Source: Pseudarthrobacter sp. ATCC 49987 | GTDB lineage: Bacteria; Actinomycetota; Actinomycetes; Actinomycetales; Micrococcaceae | Assembly (NCBI RefSeq): GCF_009928425.1 | Contig: NZ_JAABNS010000001.1 | Location: 2,852,001 to 2,916,000, forward strand | Reading direction: 5' to 3' | DNA length: 64,000 nt | Shown: positions 8,967-17,772 of the stretch, piece by piece | Numbering within the stretch: the stretch's first letter is position 1 | How the letters are laid out: the number at the start of each line of letters is the position of its first letter | Notes under the pieces: model-generated | The model's input: the letters and a program-made list of their open reading frames with translations, nothing else | Told to the model about the DNA's origin: nothing | Databases searched by the model: none | Position numbers and translations under genes: made by a program

Positions 8967-9011
8967 GGCCGGGCCTGCCCGCACAGGCCGCCTAACACAA
9001 TAAAGCAGACA

Positions 9012-9057
9012 AAAGAGGCTGTCCGCGTTTCCTTGGGGAACGTGGACAGCCTTTTCT
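9012..9057 (+). terminator. Terminator after TerC copy 1
   Basis: GGCTGTCCGCGTTTCC and GGAACGTGGACAGCC form a stem with a 4-base loop, preceded by A-rich sequence and followed by TTTTCTGTT. It could serve in both directions, since the next gene converges. Confidence 0.8.
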
Positions 9058-9103
9058 GTTCCCGACGGCGGTCGTTCCGGCCGCCGTCGTGGGTCGGTAT
9101 CGC

Positions 9104-9523
9104 TCAGCCAACGGCCACCGCGCCGATCTGCTGCATCAGGCTCAGGTTGTCGGTGGTGCCCCAGTGCTCGGCCACCTTGCCGTCCTCGACCCTGATGATG
9201 TCAGTGCAGTCGAATTCGACGCTCTTGCCCGTTGCCGGGATGCCAGCCATTTCCCCACGATGTGTCCCGGTGAGGATCACGTGGCACGCCTCCATGTTTC
9301 CGGCGCTCAGCGAGGGCTCGATCGCTTTGACCTTGATATCCGGGAAAGCCGACCGCATGGTATTCACAAAGAATTTGACCCCGTCCCTGCCGGACGGCTG
9401 CCCGGGGAGGCCCTCCTCGTGATCCACATAGCTGTCCGTCGCCAGCTCATCAATCAGGGCGAGGTTTCCACTCTCCATGACGTCCTTGTAGAACCGTTCT
9501 ATCAGTCCAATACCTTCCGACAT
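9104..9523 (-). CDS. Ester cyclase / SnoaL-like (NTF2-fold) protein
   Basis: A 139-residue single-domain protein of the SnoaL-like polyketide cyclase/ester cyclase group. IERFYKDVMESGNLALIDEL at the start, SYVDHE near 32-37, and the final strand pair GKVAEHWGTTD are family hallmarks; the conserved Asp and His that act in catalysis in SnoaL-type cyclases are present in these strands. Cytoplasmic, no signal. It converges with TerC copy 1 across a shared terminator. The substrate is unknown and most such stand-alone members have no assigned reaction. Confidence 0.78.
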   Translation of the reverse strand: MSEGIGLIERFYKDVMESGNLALIDELATDSYVDHEEGLPGQPSGRDGVKFFVNTMRSAFPDIKVKAIEPSLSAGNMEACHVILTGTHRGEMAGIPATGKSVEFDCTDIIRVEDGKVAEHWGTTDNLSLMQQIGAVAVG

Positions 9524-9796
9524 TTCCGACTCCTTGTAGGCGAGAGACCGAATTTAGATCCCCCCAGGCCAGGTGCACCGGCGCCGTCGCCAGAAAGAAT
9601 CGGCCCGCGCGGAGCGCCGATGGAGACTGTGCAAGTTGGTGGGGAACGGGCGAAACGCCTCGTTAAGGCCGAAGTTATTCCGGGGCTGGAAGCCTGTCAA
9701 GATGCGCTGGCTGATGACCGTCCCACGCCCCCGGTTATTGTCACACCGGCCCCGTAGTCTGCCGTCACTAGCTTGAACCGTCCTACAGGGGATGAC

Positions 9797-10627
9797 ATGG
9801 CTGAACTGACTCACCTAAGCACCGACGCCGTCGGGGACTACCTGCGCCGGCTAAGCCAATATCGCTTGCTCACCGCCGAGCAGGAAGTGGAATTGGCGCA
9901 AGAGATCGAGGCCGGACTCTTCGCGGAGCAGCTCCTGGCGGGCGGTGCATTGCCGCCCGGTCAGGACGCCAGGGAGCTGCGGACGATCATCCTTCTGGGC
10001 AGGCAAGCTTCCGACGCGCTCTTCCACGCCAACCTGCGGCTGGTTGTGTCGATCGCCAGGCATTACACCCGCCGGGGTCTCGACTTTGAAGACCTGATCC
10101 AGGACGGAAACCTGGGACTGTACAGGGCCGTCCGCACCTTCGACTTCGCCAGGGGCTTCAGATTCGCCACTCACGCCCCGTGGCACATCCGGAGTGCCAT
10201 CAGCGGGGCGGTGGCCAACCAGTCAAGGCTTATCCGGCTGCCGGCCGTGGACCAGCCGGTCTGTTCGTTGGACTCCGAGGTGCCCGACGGCCGGGGCGGA
10301 ACCGAAGCCCTGGCCGAACAGCTGTGGGATTCCTCCGCCCCCGACGCGAGCGCTGGGCTCTTCCATCAACAGCTGAAAGCGCAGGTACGGGCCATACTCG
10401 GCACGCTCGAGGAGCGGGAGGCCCGGATCATTGCGATGCGCTTCGGCCTGACGGGCGGCGGAGGGCAAAGCCTGGAGGAGGTAGCGAAACTTCACGGCAC
10501 CACCCGCGAACACATCCGCCAGATCGAGGCCGCGGCGATGGAGAAGCTCAAGGAACCTGCCCGGTCCGACGTCCTGCGTCAGTATCACTTCGACCGCGCG
10601 AGCCTCTCTGGCGGGGAGGCGGCGTAG
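9797..10627 (+). CDS. Sigma-70 family (group 2-like) RNA polymerase sigma factor
   Basis: This 276-residue protein has region 1.2/2.1 (DAVGDYLRRLSQYRLLTAEQE), region 2.2-2.4 (LDFEDLIQDGNLGLYRAV, then FATHAPWHIRSAI) and a full region 4 with a helix-turn-helix (LEEVAKLHGTTREHIRQIE). It lacks the long acidic 1.1 domain, which fits an alternative HrdB-like group 2 factor rather than the housekeeping one. The usual FSTYATWWIRQAI is FATHAPWHIRSAI here, so -10 recognition may differ. I chose the ATG at 9797 because AGGGG precedes it; a TTG at 9773 would add eight residues. No anti-sigma gene is next to it. Confidence 0.85.
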   Translation: MAELTHLSTDAVGDYLRRLSQYRLLTAEQEVELAQEIEAGLFAEQLLAGGALPPGQDARELRTIILLGRQASDALFHANLRLVVSIARHYTRRGLDFEDLIQDGNLGLYRAVRTFDFARGFRFATHAPWHIRSAISGAVANQSRLIRLPAVDQPVCSLDSEVPDGRGGTEALAEQLWDSSAPDASAGLFHQQLKAQVRAILGTLEEREARIIAMRFGLTGGGGQSLEEVAKLHGTTREHIRQIEAAAMEKLKEPARSDVLRQYHFDRASLSGGEAA

Positions 10628-10646
10628 GAGTCCGCGCCACGGGGCC

Positions 10647-12026
10647 TCAGCCCCGCCGCTCCCGCCACAGCAACGACACCACAAACACCACCGCGCCGAG
10701 ACCCAGCATCATAAAGACCATGAGCCCCCAGTTGGCCTGGTTGACGCCCGTGCCATAGAAAATGCCGATCAGCACGGTGGCCGTGATCGCCCCGAGGTAC
10801 CGGCAGGTCTGGAAGATCCCCGCGGCCACGCCGCGCTCCTCCGGACGCGTGGAGACGTACATGCCCTGGCTCGAGGCGATGCTGACCACTCCGTACGGCA
10901 CGCCCAGCAGGGCGGTCAGCGCCATCACCAGCGGAATGGCGAACGACGCCGTCAACAGCCACATCATTCCCGACGCGGACACCAGCAGTACGACGCCGGC
11001 AATCAGCACCCGCTTTACCCCGAACCGGTCGATCGCGCGGACCGCGAACGGCGTGACGACCACCGACATCGCCGCCAGCGGCAGCATCAGCAGCCCCACA
11101 ACACCGGGCTCGTAGCCTCCGGCTTCCTGCAGCAGCTGCGGCAGGCCGATGAACGCGAAGTAGTAGACGCCGTTGAACAAGGCGAAACCGAGGTAGACCA
11201 GCAGCAGCGGCCGGTTCCTGCCCAGCAGCCGCAGGTCCAGGAACGGCGGGGCGAAGCGCAGTTCGCGCCACACGAACAGCACGGCCAGCAGGGTGCCTCC
11301 GCCGAGCAGCCACCAGCGGTAGCCGGGCACGACGTTGAGCAGCGCCATCATCACCAGGACCATGGAGCCGATGAAGGCCAGGATTCCGGGGATATCCGAG
11401 TCCCGCAGCAGCTCCGAGGCCCGGCCGCGTTCCCGGTCCTCGTCCGCCGGGGCGAATTGCCGGACCAGGACGATCGCGGCCAGGGCCAGCGGGACGTTGA
11501 TCAGGAACAGGGCCTCCCAGCCGACGAAACCCACCAGCAGCCCGCCCACCACCGGCCCGACCGCCGCGGCGGAGGTGTTGGCCATCTGGATCCGGCCCAG
11601 CGGCCGGGTGGACTTCACCTTCGCCTGCTTCGCCAGGGCACCGACCATCACGACGGCGCTGGGGTAGGCGGTCGCGGTGCCCAGGGCCATAAAGGCGCGG
11701 GCCACGCACAGCACGGCGAAGTTCGGCGCGAACGGAGCCAGCGCACAGGTCACGACCACCAGTGCCATGCCGAGCATAAACAGCCGGCGCGGGCCGAAGC
11801 GGTCCGCCAGCCGACCCATGAGCGGCTGGCCCGCGGCGGAGGTGAGATAAAAGGAGGTGATCACCCAGGTGACAGTGGCGACGTCGAGCCCGAAGTCCGC
11901 GCGCAGCACCACAAGCGCGACGGCGATCATCGAGGAGTTCAGCGGGTTCAGGGCCGTGCCCAGGCTGAGACCTGCGACGGCGAGGCCCGTCCGGGGAGAG
12001 TTGCTCACGGCAACAGTCTGTCCCAT
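10647..12026 (-). CDS. MFS drug exporter, DHA2-type
   Basis: A 459-residue transporter with roughly 14 hydrophobic segments. It has the motif A variant MGRLADRFGPRRLFMLGMA in loop 2-3 and motif C-like NPLNSSMIAVALVVLRADF at the start, typical of EmrB/QacA-like proton-drug antiporters. The frame stays open to 12245, but the start is set at the ATG at 12026: before it there is no hydrophobic or homologous sequence, and the extension overlaps a different small reading frame. It converges on the sigma factor gene with a 19-base gap and no clear terminator. Substrates are unknown. Confidence 0.82.
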   Translation of the reverse strand: MGQTVAVSNSPRTGLAVAGLSLGTALNPLNSSMIAVALVVLRADFGLDVATVTWVITSFYLTSAAGQPLMGRLADRFGPRRLFMLGMALVVVTCALAPFAPNFAVLCVARAFMALGTATAYPSAVVMVGALAKQAKVKSTRPLGRIQMANTSAAAVGPVVGGLLVGFVGWEALFLINVPLALAAIVLVRQFAPADEDRERGRASELLRDSDIPGILAFIGSMVLVMMALLNVVPGYRWWLLGGGTLLAVLFVWRELRFAPPFLDLRLLGRNRPLLLVYLGFALFNGVYYFAFIGLPQLLQEAGGYEPGVVGLLMLPLAAMSVVVTPFAVRAIDRFGVKRVLIAGVVLLVSASGMMWLLTASFAIPLVMALTALLGVPYGVVSIASSQGMYVSTRPEERGVAAGIFQTCRYLGAITATVLIGIFYGTGVNQANWGLMVFMMLGLGAVVFVVSLLWRERRG

Positions 12027-12776
12027 GGTGCCAGCCAAAATCGAACCGGAGGACACCTGCCGGCCGCGGCGCCTCCCTGTCGGGTACCGCCGACGTTGAG
12101 TCCAGCCGTTAGGAAATCCCCGCGTCGGCCCATTGGCACAGCCGCTGGTATTCCGCTGTGAGTTGCTGGTGTCGCATTTGGGAAAGCTGCGCCGCAGCCA
12201 GCTCGGTCTGGATGGCATTCTGTTCCAGAAAAGTTCGTTGCACATTTAGTTACTGGCGGTCGGTGATAAACGTTCCGACATTTGCCGCCGTGTTCAGGCG
12301 GTTGCCCTTCATCTTGCCCACCGGTGCCGTCCCCTCCGCGGCCCTTTAGTTTCGCGGGTTGCCCGCTGGACTGCAGTTGATTTGCTGCTCGAACGCTGAA
12401 TCGCCGAAGTTTCGGATGCTCTGGACATTATCCAAAATCTTCCAGCGTTCCGGCCGTTCTGGCACTTTCTGAATTCAAGGAAGCTACAGACAAAAACGAC
12501 CCGTCACAGGGCGCCTCCGGCTTAATATCGAGTCAAAGTCGGCGGCCCCGGCACTCTTCTGTGTATTCTCTGAATGGGCGGCGACGCCGTACATTGCTTT
12601 GGGGGAAACATGGGCACAGCTGCCTTTCTTGGCGCGCTAAATCCGCGAGCGTTCCTTGCTGCTCCCAGGGCAAATATCGCCCCCCACAACTGGCCACATT
12701 GCCAGTCGAAACCTCGCACCGCATCCAACACATATCCTCCGTTGCCCATCACAGGGCTGCCCACGAAAGGGTCTCA
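12027..12776. other. 750-base region without a confirmed gene
   Basis: This stretch is visibly richer in A+T than its surroundings, especially 12230-12600. It holds two weak small-ORF candidates described separately (12109-12321 minus and 12610-12780 plus). I see no transposase, tRNA or terminator. The promoters of the exporter and of the TM2 gene must be here. Confidence 0.5.
12109..12321 (-). pseudogene. Possible small gene interrupted by an in-frame ochre codon
   Basis: On the minus strand a GTG at 12321 is preceded by GGAGGGG with a 9-base spacing and opens MGKMKGNRLNTAANVGTFI, ending after 23 residues at TAA (12250-12252). The same frame then continues for 44 further codons from a GTG at 12243 (QRTFLEQNAIQTELAAAQL, then SQMRHQQLTAEYQRL) to a TAA at 12109. 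The downstream part is Gln/Glu/Leu-rich and could form a coiled coil. Either a 70-codon gene has acquired a nonsense codon, or there are two tiny genes. No family recognised. Confidence 0.3.
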
Positions 12777-12780
12777 ATGA
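12610..12780 (+). CDS. Possible 56-residue upstream reading frame overlapping the TM2 gene
   Basis: An ATG at 12610 has GGGGGA a few bases upstream and opens MGTAAFLGALNPRAFLAAPR, ending at 12780. Its stop overlaps the start of the TM2-domain gene in an ATGA, a classical coupling arrangement. The composition is not obviously that of a folded protein. It may be a translated leader that couples to the TM2 gene, or chance. Confidence 0.25.
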   Translation: MGTAAFLGALNPRAFLAAPRANIAPHNWPHCQSKPRTASNTYPPLPITGLPTKGSQ

Positions 12781-13697
12781 GCCAGCCAACACCCCCTCCC
12801 TCAGGTCCCCCCGCAAACTACCCGCCTGCGACCGCGCCCTACCCGGGAGCTCCCGCAGCTTACCCAGGGGCGCCCGCCGCATTTCAGGGTCCTCAGCTTG
12901 GCCAGCAGTACGCCGTGGGTGGCAAGTCGTTCCTGACTGCCTGGCTTCTGTCCCTGCTCCTCGGCGTCTTTGGGGTTGATCGCTTCTACCTAGGCAAGAT
13001 CGGTACCGGAATCCTCAAGCTGGTCACAATCGGTGGCTTCGGAATCTGGGCCCTTGTGGACCTGATCCTGATCCTCACCAACAAGCAAACGGACAAGCAG
13101 GGATACAAGCTTGCGGGTTACGACCAGCACAAGAAGGTCGCCTTCATCGTCACCGCAGTCGTCATGGTGCTTGGTTTCATCTTCAACGCTACGCGACCCG
13201 CTCCGGCGTTGACCCCGGCGGTTGCTCCTGTGGTCTCCCCGGCGGCGACTGCTGCCGCCGCCGCTCCTGCCGCCCCCGCCGCCACGAAAGCGGCCGAAGC
13301 CGCGACCGGAGCCAAAGTAGGCGAACCGTTCACCGCGGACATGGGCAACGGGAATGTCGCACGGATCACCATCGTCTCGGCAACCTACGGACCGGCCGCC
13401 GCCACGGGTCCGTTCGCGACCCCGGCGAAGAACGGCGGCTACTTGGTTCTGGATGTTCTTTGGGAAACCGACAAGGGCGAAACGTCTAGTAACCCGCTGT
13501 ACTTCAAGGCCAAGGATGCCGACGGCCGCTCCGCAAACAGTGAGCTCGCCATTGATGACCAGCTCGGCTCGGGTGAAGTACCTGCCGGCGACAAAGCGCG
13601 CGGCAAGGTTGCTTTCGACATCAAGGCCGGTACGTCGACGGTCATCGTCACGACTCCGCTACTGCAGGAAGCGGCCCGGGTCCAGGTCACGCCGTAG
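12777..13697 (+). CDS. TM2-domain membrane protein with C-terminal DUF4352-like domain
   Basis: A 306-residue protein with four parts: a Pro/Ala/Tyr-rich N-terminus (1-45, repeats of YPGAPAA), a TM2 domain (about 48-105, LLGVFGVDRFYLGKIGTGIL), an extra hydrophobic helix (about 120-140), and after an Ala/Pro linker a beta-sandwich domain like DUF4352 (about 180-306, GGYLVLDVLWETDKG). The last domain is probably outside the membrane. The ATG at 12777 follows AAAGGG. The TM2 fold is often found in proteins that sense or hold surface structures; the function is unknown. A terminator follows at 13716-13747. Confidence 0.75.
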   Translation: MSQPTPPPSGPPANYPPATAPYPGAPAAYPGAPAAFQGPQLGQQYAVGGKSFLTAWLLSLLLGVFGVDRFYLGKIGTGILKLVTIGGFGIWALVDLILILTNKQTDKQGYKLAGYDQHKKVAFIVTAVVMVLGFIFNATRPAPALTPAVAPVVSPAATAAAAAPAAPAATKAAEAATGAKVGEPFTADMGNGNVARITIVSATYGPAAATGPFATPAKNGGYLVLDVLWETDKGETSSNPLYFKAKDADGRSANSELAIDDQLGSGEVPAGDKARGKVAFDIKAGTSTVIVTTPLLQEAARVQVTP

Positions 13698-13715
13698 TTG
13701 TATTTTGCCTCAACC

Positions 13716-13747
13716 AAGGCCCCGGCGACTGTGATCGCCGGGGCCTT
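13716..13747 (+). terminator. Terminator after the TM2/DUF4352 gene
   Basis: A perfect 13-base stem AAGGCCCCGGCGA / TCGCCGGGGCCTT with a 6-base loop, starting 18 bases after the stop codon. Confidence 0.75.
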
Positions 13748-13843
13748 CAGAATCCCTGCGTGATGTCACGGTTGTGGGGGACCGGCCTTGATTCTGAATT
13801 TGTGAAAGCCAATTGATATCGAAATATAAGAAAATGGGGAGAT

Positions 13844-14248
13844 ATGAAGAAAGCATTGGCCTTGGGTGCCGTCCTGTGTTTGGCCCTGTCGGGATGTGCT
13901 GGGGGAAGCGCGCCGCAGGCCGCTCCGACTGTGACTCAGACGGCAACGGCTACCGTTACGGCGACAGTCACGGCAGCTCCCGTAACAGCCGCTGCCGCGG
14001 CCCCAGTGGTAGCCGCACCAGCTGCTCCGGCCGTGCCCCTCACGGCTATCATTCCGGCAGTCGTGGCAGGCACCAACGCCGAAGCATTGGACGACGACTT
14101 GACGGCTTTGGGTTTCAAGAAGGTCGTGTACAACGCTGACACCGGGAAAACCGTCCTTTTGCTCCGAAACTGGACCGTAACAGGAATCGATAATGCTGGC
14201 GTTGAACAGTCAATTGACAAGACTGTCGTCGTCCACGTGACGAAGTAG
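13844..14248 (+). CDS. Lipoprotein with a PASTA-like C-terminal domain
   Basis: A 134-residue predicted lipoprotein: MKKALALGAVLCLALSGCAG gives a signal peptide with lipobox LSGC, so Cys18 should be lipidated. Residues about 22-65 are a Thr/Ala/Val-rich linker that probably spans the cell wall. Residues about 68-134 look like a single PASTA-type module (NAEALDDDLTALGFKKV, then TVVVHVTK at the end). PASTA modules bind peptidoglycan or beta-lactams in other proteins; binding here is inferred. GGGGAG precedes the ATG, and TTGTGA-N19-TATAAG lies upstream as a loose promoter candidate. The neighbouring TM2/DUF4352 protein may belong to the same envelope function. Confidence 0.7.
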   Translation: MKKALALGAVLCLALSGCAGGSAPQAAPTVTQTATATVTATVTAAPVTAAAAAPVVAAPAAPAVPLTAIIPAVVAGTNAEALDDDLTALGFKKVVYNADTGKTVLLLRNWTVTGIDNAGVEQSIDKTVVVHVTK

Positions 14249-14257
14249 TCCACCGGT

Positions 14258-14299
14258 CTCCGACGCGGACGGGATCCACGAGCGTAGTCCGCGTCGGAG
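14258..14299. terminator. Bidirectional terminator between convergent genes
   Basis: A perfect 13-base inverted repeat CTCCGACGCGGAC / GTCCGCGTCGGAG with a 16-base loop, placed between the lipoprotein gene (+) and the methyltransferase gene (-). Confidence 0.65.
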
Positions 14300-14333
14300 C
14301 CGCGCACTGCGGCATCAGATCTCGGTCAGCGCA

Positions 14334-14972
14334 TCACGACTTGCGGGCGATCACATCAAGAATGTGCCAGTGTTTGGCGCCCCGGAACGACTGCCCGTCG
14401 TCGTCGTAGACCTCAAACTTCAGGATCTCCAGCCCGTCGAAAAGCTGCCGTGCCTCGGCCTCGGTGTGGAAGTTCCACTCCGGGACGTCGGCCCAGGAAT
14501 CACGGTCGCCGAACAGGTTCACGGCCACAATCCCCGGGCGCCGGAGGACGTCCAGCATCATCCGCCAGAAGCTTCCGAAGTGATCCGGGTGGATGAACGG
14601 CAACGAATATCCGGCGAAGATCAGGTCCGCTGCCGGGAGTGCCCGGAGATCCTGGAACGCCCGTACCTCGATGCTGAGCTGGCCGTCCGAGTCCGCCGGA
14701 GCGATCCCCAGCAACCGTTCCCTGGTGTCCGGCAGCGAGTCCACGGCGTGCACCCGCCAGCCGCCGTTCAGCAGTGCCAGCGTTTCCTTGCCTGCGCCGC
14801 ACCCCAGATCGATGGCCCGGCGGCCGGTGCCCGGACCGGCAAGGGCTATGGCCTCGAGACATAGCGGGCGCACCGTACGCGTCGCCTGGGCCGCGTTGTA
14901 GTCCGCCCAGACCTTGCTGTCCGCGAGGCTTTCCACAGGATCATTTTTCCCCTCGCGCGGCGGCGAAGCCAC
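14334..14972 (-). CDS. Class I SAM-dependent methyltransferase
   Basis: A 212-residue methyltransferase. Motif I is GRRAIDLGCGAGKETLALL at about 51-69, followed by an acidic residue at the end of the second strand (HAVDSLPDTR) that holds the SAM ribose. The later motif ADLIFAGYSLPFIHPD supports the Rossmann-like fold. It is close to TehB-like and other small-molecule methyltransferases; the acceptor is unknown. The GTG at 14972 is the longest start; a GTG at 14936, preceded by GAGGGG, is an alternative that removes 12 residues. Transcribed alone toward the lipoprotein gene. Confidence 0.75.
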   Translation of the reverse strand: MASPPREGKNDPVESLADSKVWADYNAAQATRTVRPLCLEAIALAGPGTGRRAIDLGCGAGKETLALLNGGWRVHAVDSLPDTRERLLGIAPADSDGQLSIEVRAFQDLRALPAADLIFAGYSLPFIHPDHFGSFWRMMLDVLRRPGIVAVNLFGDRDSWADVPEWNFHTEAEARQLFDGLEILKFEVYDDDGQSFRGAKHWHILDVIARKS

Positions 14973-15030
14973 AGCTCAGGGCCGGACCCCGGCGCCGGCC
15001 GCGCCCGCCGCCGCGCGGTCGACTCCGGTG

Positions 15031-15798
15031 TCAGAGAACCTTGGAAAGGAACGCCTTGGTCCGGTCGTGCTGCGGATCGCTCAGGATTTGCCGGGGCGGG
15101 CCGGCCTCCACCACCACACCTTCGTCCATAAAGACCAGGGTGTCCGCCACTTCGCGGGCGAATCCCATCTCGTGGGTCACCACGATCATGGTCATGCCGC
15201 TCTTGGCCAGTTCCTTCATAACGTCCAGCACCTCGCCCACGAGTTCCGGGTCCAGGGCGCTGGTCGGCTCGTCGAAGAGCATCAGCTTCGGGTCCATGGC
15301 CAGGGCGCGGGCGATGGCCACACGTTGCTGCTGCCCGCCCGATAGGTGCGCCGGATAGGCATCGCCCTTGTCCCCCAGGCCCACCCGCTCCAACAGTTCC
15401 ACGGCCCGGGCGGTGGCTTTCGCCTTAGACAGGCCCTTCACCCGGATCGGAGCCAGCGTGATGTTCTCCACGGCGGTCAGGTGCGGAAACAGGTTGAACC
15501 GCTGGAAGACCATCCCGATTTCCTGGCGCTGGAAGGCTGCTTCCTTGAGCTTGAGTTCGTAGAGCTTGTCTCCCTTTTGACGGTAGCCAACCAGCTGTCC
15601 GTCGACTGAAAGCCGGCCGCCGTCAACCCGTTCCAGGTGGTTGATGCACCGCAGGAACGTCGACTTGCCCGAACCGCTGGGCCCCACAATGCACAGCACC
15701 TCCCCGGGGTCGACCTCGAGGCTGATGCCGCGCAGCACCTTGTTGGTGCCGAAATTCTTGGAGACCCGCTCCGCGAGCACCATCGGCGCGTCCGTCAT
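15031..15798 (-). CDS. Polar amino acid-type ABC importer, ATP-binding protein
   Basis: A 255-residue ATPase of the HisP/GlnQ type. Walker A is [10 protein letters not shown] (about 38-47), the signature [15 protein letters not shown] lies near 150 and Walker B is [14 protein letters not shown]. Family members power uptake of polar amino acids. It is the last gene of the unit oxidase - binding protein - permease - ATPase, and its ATG overlaps the end of the permease gene by four bases, so translation is probably coupled. The ligand cannot be read from the ATPase. Confidence 0.9.
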   Translation of the reverse strand: MTDAPMVLAERVSKNFGTNKVLRGISLEVDPGEVLCIVGPSGSGKSTFLRCINHLERVDGGRLSVDGQLVGYRQKGDKLYELKLKEAAFQRQEIGMVFQRFNLFPHLTAVENITLAPIRVKGLSKAKATARAVELLERVGLGDKGDAYPAHLSGGQQQRVAIARALAMDPKLMLFDEPTSALDPELVGEVLDVMKELAKSGMTMIVVTHEMGFAREVADTLVFMDEGVVVEAGPPRQILSDPQHDRTKAFLSKVL

Positions 15799-16832
15799 CC
15801 TTTTCCTCCAAAGTCTGTGCCGAGCGGTCCGCCGGGTTCGCCGGGACCCGCCGTCGTTGCCGTTTCCGGCGTCGCCGGTTCCTTGCCCGTCTTGACCCGC
15901 CCGGTTCCGCGGGAGAACCGCTTTTCAATGAAGTGCTGTCCCACCATCAGGACGGAGGTGAAGAGCAGGTACCAGAGGGATGCCACAAGCAGCAGCGGCA
16001 CCGGAGTGAACGTCACGGCCGAAATACCGCGGGACACACCATAGAGGTCAATGCTCAATGGGATCGCCGCCACCAGTGAGGTGGTCTTGAGCATGGAGAT
16101 CACCTCGTTGCCGGTCGGCGGAATGATGATCTTCATGGCCTGGGGAACCACCACGAACCGCATCGTCTGCCCCCAGGACATCGCCAGTGCAGTCGATGCT
16201 TCTGCCTGACCCTCGTCCACTGACAGCAGGCCGGCCCGAACGATCTCGGACATGTAGGCGGCCTCGTTGAGGGCCAGCCCGATCACGGCGGTGATGAAGA
16301 GGTTGGTGAAGACCTCATTCGGGATGGTGACCCACGGCTCTGTAAACGGGATACCCAGCGTGAACACCGGATAGATCAAGGACACGATGCCCCAGAAGAC
16401 CAGTTGCACGTAGACCGGGGTTCCCCGGAAGATCCAGATGTATAGCCAGGCAATGCTCTTCAGCACTGGGTTCGGCGAGAGGCGCATGATGGCCAGCAGC
16501 AGTCCGATGACGATCGCGCCGATCATCGCGTAGATGGTCAGCCACAACGTCACCCACGCTGCTTGGCTGATCCGGCGGTCGAAGATGTACTTGCCCACGT
16601 CCGGCCAACCATAATCCGGGCGCTGGGCGGCGTCCAGCACAAAGACCGCCAGCCCGAGGACGAGGAGCACTGCCACCACATTCCGCCACGGGTGGCGCAG
16701 CGGGATGGCGACGATCGCTTCCGGCGGCGCGCCGTCGTCGTCCCGCCCCCTGCGGGCCCGGGGCGTCCTGCCGGGCTCCCCGTGCCTGCCGGGTTCGGCC
16801 TCAATCATCCGGTCGGATTCCGGCTCGCTCAT
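15795..16832 (-). CDS. Polar amino acid-type ABC importer, permease
   Basis: A 345-residue HisM/GlnP-type permease with about five or six membrane segments. It opens with a hydrophilic N-terminal extension of about 45 residues, then TM helices, and carries the EAA-like cytoplasmic loop around [20 protein letters not shown] that docks the ATPase. The C-terminal 30 residues are hydrophilic and Pro/Gly-rich. It lies six bases after the binding-protein gene and overlaps the ATPase gene. It should form the channel for the substrate bound by the neighbouring lipoprotein; the ligand is unknown. Confidence 0.88.
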   Translation of the reverse strand: MSEPESDRMIEAEPGRHGEPGRTPRARRGRDDDGAPPEAIVAIPLRHPWRNVVAVLLVLGLAVFVLDAAQRPDYGWPDVGKYIFDRRISQAAWVTLWLTIYAMIGAIVIGLLLAIMRLSPNPVLKSIAWLYIWIFRGTPVYVQLVFWGIVSLIYPVFTLGIPFTEPWVTIPNEVFTNLFITAVIGLALNEAAYMSEIVRAGLLSVDEGQAEASTALAMSWGQTMRFVVVPQAMKIIIPPTGNEVISMLKTTSLVAAIPLSIDLYGVSRGISAVTFTPVPLLLVASLWYLLFTSVLMVGQHFIEKRFSRGTGRVKTGKEPATPETATTAGPGEPGGPLGTDFGGKG

Positions 16833-16838
16833 GAGCTA

Positions 16839-17741
16839 TCACCCTTTTGCTGCCACGTTGAGGTCCGCCGTCCTGACTCCGCCGGCTTCCACTCCCCACT
16901 TGGTCAGGATCTTGTTGTAGGTACCGTCATCGATCAGCGACTGGAGGGCCTTCTGCAGGACGGGCGTAAATTCGCTGCCCTGGGCCACGGGGATGCCATA
17001 CGGTGCCACTTCGAAGGCGTTGCCGGCGGTCTGCAGCTTGTCCTTGGTCTTGGAGATCGCGTAGAGGGTGACGGGCGAATCGGCGCTCATGGCGTCGACC
17101 TGTCCCACCACGAGTGCATTGGTCGCCTGGTCCTGCGCGTCGTACTTGAAGATGGTGATGGCCGGCTTGCCGGCGTCGGTGCAGGCCTTCGATTTTGCCG
17201 GCACTTCGTGGGTGTCCTCATAGGTGGTGGCCTGCACGGCGACCTTCAGCCCGCAGGCGTTGTCGGGGTCAACGGTTTTGCCCTTGGGGGCGGCCCACTG
17301 GATCCCGGCAGAGTAATAGTTGATGAAGTCGACCTGCTTTTCGCGTTCCAGCGTGTCCGTGAAGGAGGACATGCCCATGTCGTCCTTTCCTGCACGCACG
17401 GCGGGAAGGATGTTGTCGAAGGTTCCGATGTCGAAGTTGACCTTCAGGCCCATCACTTGGCCCAGGGCGTTGGTGAGGTCCACTGACCAGCCGGCCGGGG
17501 CACCGTTATCGTCCTTGAACTCGTTGGGCGGGTAGTTGTTGGCCATGCCGACGTTGAGCACCCCCGCGCTCTTGATCTTCGCCGGGAGCATCGCGGCAAT
17601 GGAGTCGTTCTTTTTTACGACGACGGCGTCAGCCGTTCCGGAGGCCCCGCCCGTGGCGGCCGGTTCGCTGTTGTTGACACACCCCGAGAGGGTGAGGGCG
17701 GTGGCTATGGTGAGAACGGGAAGAACGTATCGGGTGCGCAT
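16839..17741 (-). CDS. ABC importer substrate-binding lipoprotein (family 3)
   Basis: A 300-residue extracellular solute-binding protein of the amino-acid type. The signal peptide ends in the lipobox LSGC with Cys21 as the predicted lipid anchor. The two lobes show SBP_bac_3 features: AGVLNVGMANNYPPNEF near 60, GLKVNFDIGTFDNILPAV near 97 and DMGMSSFTDT. Its clustering with a hydroxy-acid oxidase and a PucR regulator suggests a carboxylate or amino-acid-derived ligand, which is inference. AGGAAACC stands upstream of the ATG. An 8-base stem-loop sits between it and the oxidase gene. Confidence 0.88.
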   Translation of the reverse strand: MRTRYVLPVLTIATALTLSGCVNNSEPAATGGASGTADAVVVKKNDSIAAMLPAKIKSAGVLNVGMANNYPPNEFKDDNGAPAGWSVDLTNALGQVMGLKVNFDIGTFDNILPAVRAGKDDMGMSSFTDTLEREKQVDFINYYSAGIQWAAPKGKTVDPDNACGLKVAVQATTYEDTHEVPAKSKACTDAGKPAITIFKYDAQDQATNALVVGQVDAMSADSPVTLYAISKTKDKLQTAGNAFEVAPYGIPVAQGSEFTPVLQKALQSLIDDGTYNKILTKWGVEAGGVRTADLNVAAKG

Positions 17742-17772
17742 GGTTTCCTTAGCTGTTCAAGAGATCTCTAGG

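Noticed and set aside
10647..12245. A 73-residue N-terminal extension of the DHA2 exporter
   Set aside because: The extension is Arg/Ser/Trp-rich, not homologous to exporters, and overlaps a different small frame that has its own ribosome-binding site upstream; ATG 12026 precedes the first helix.
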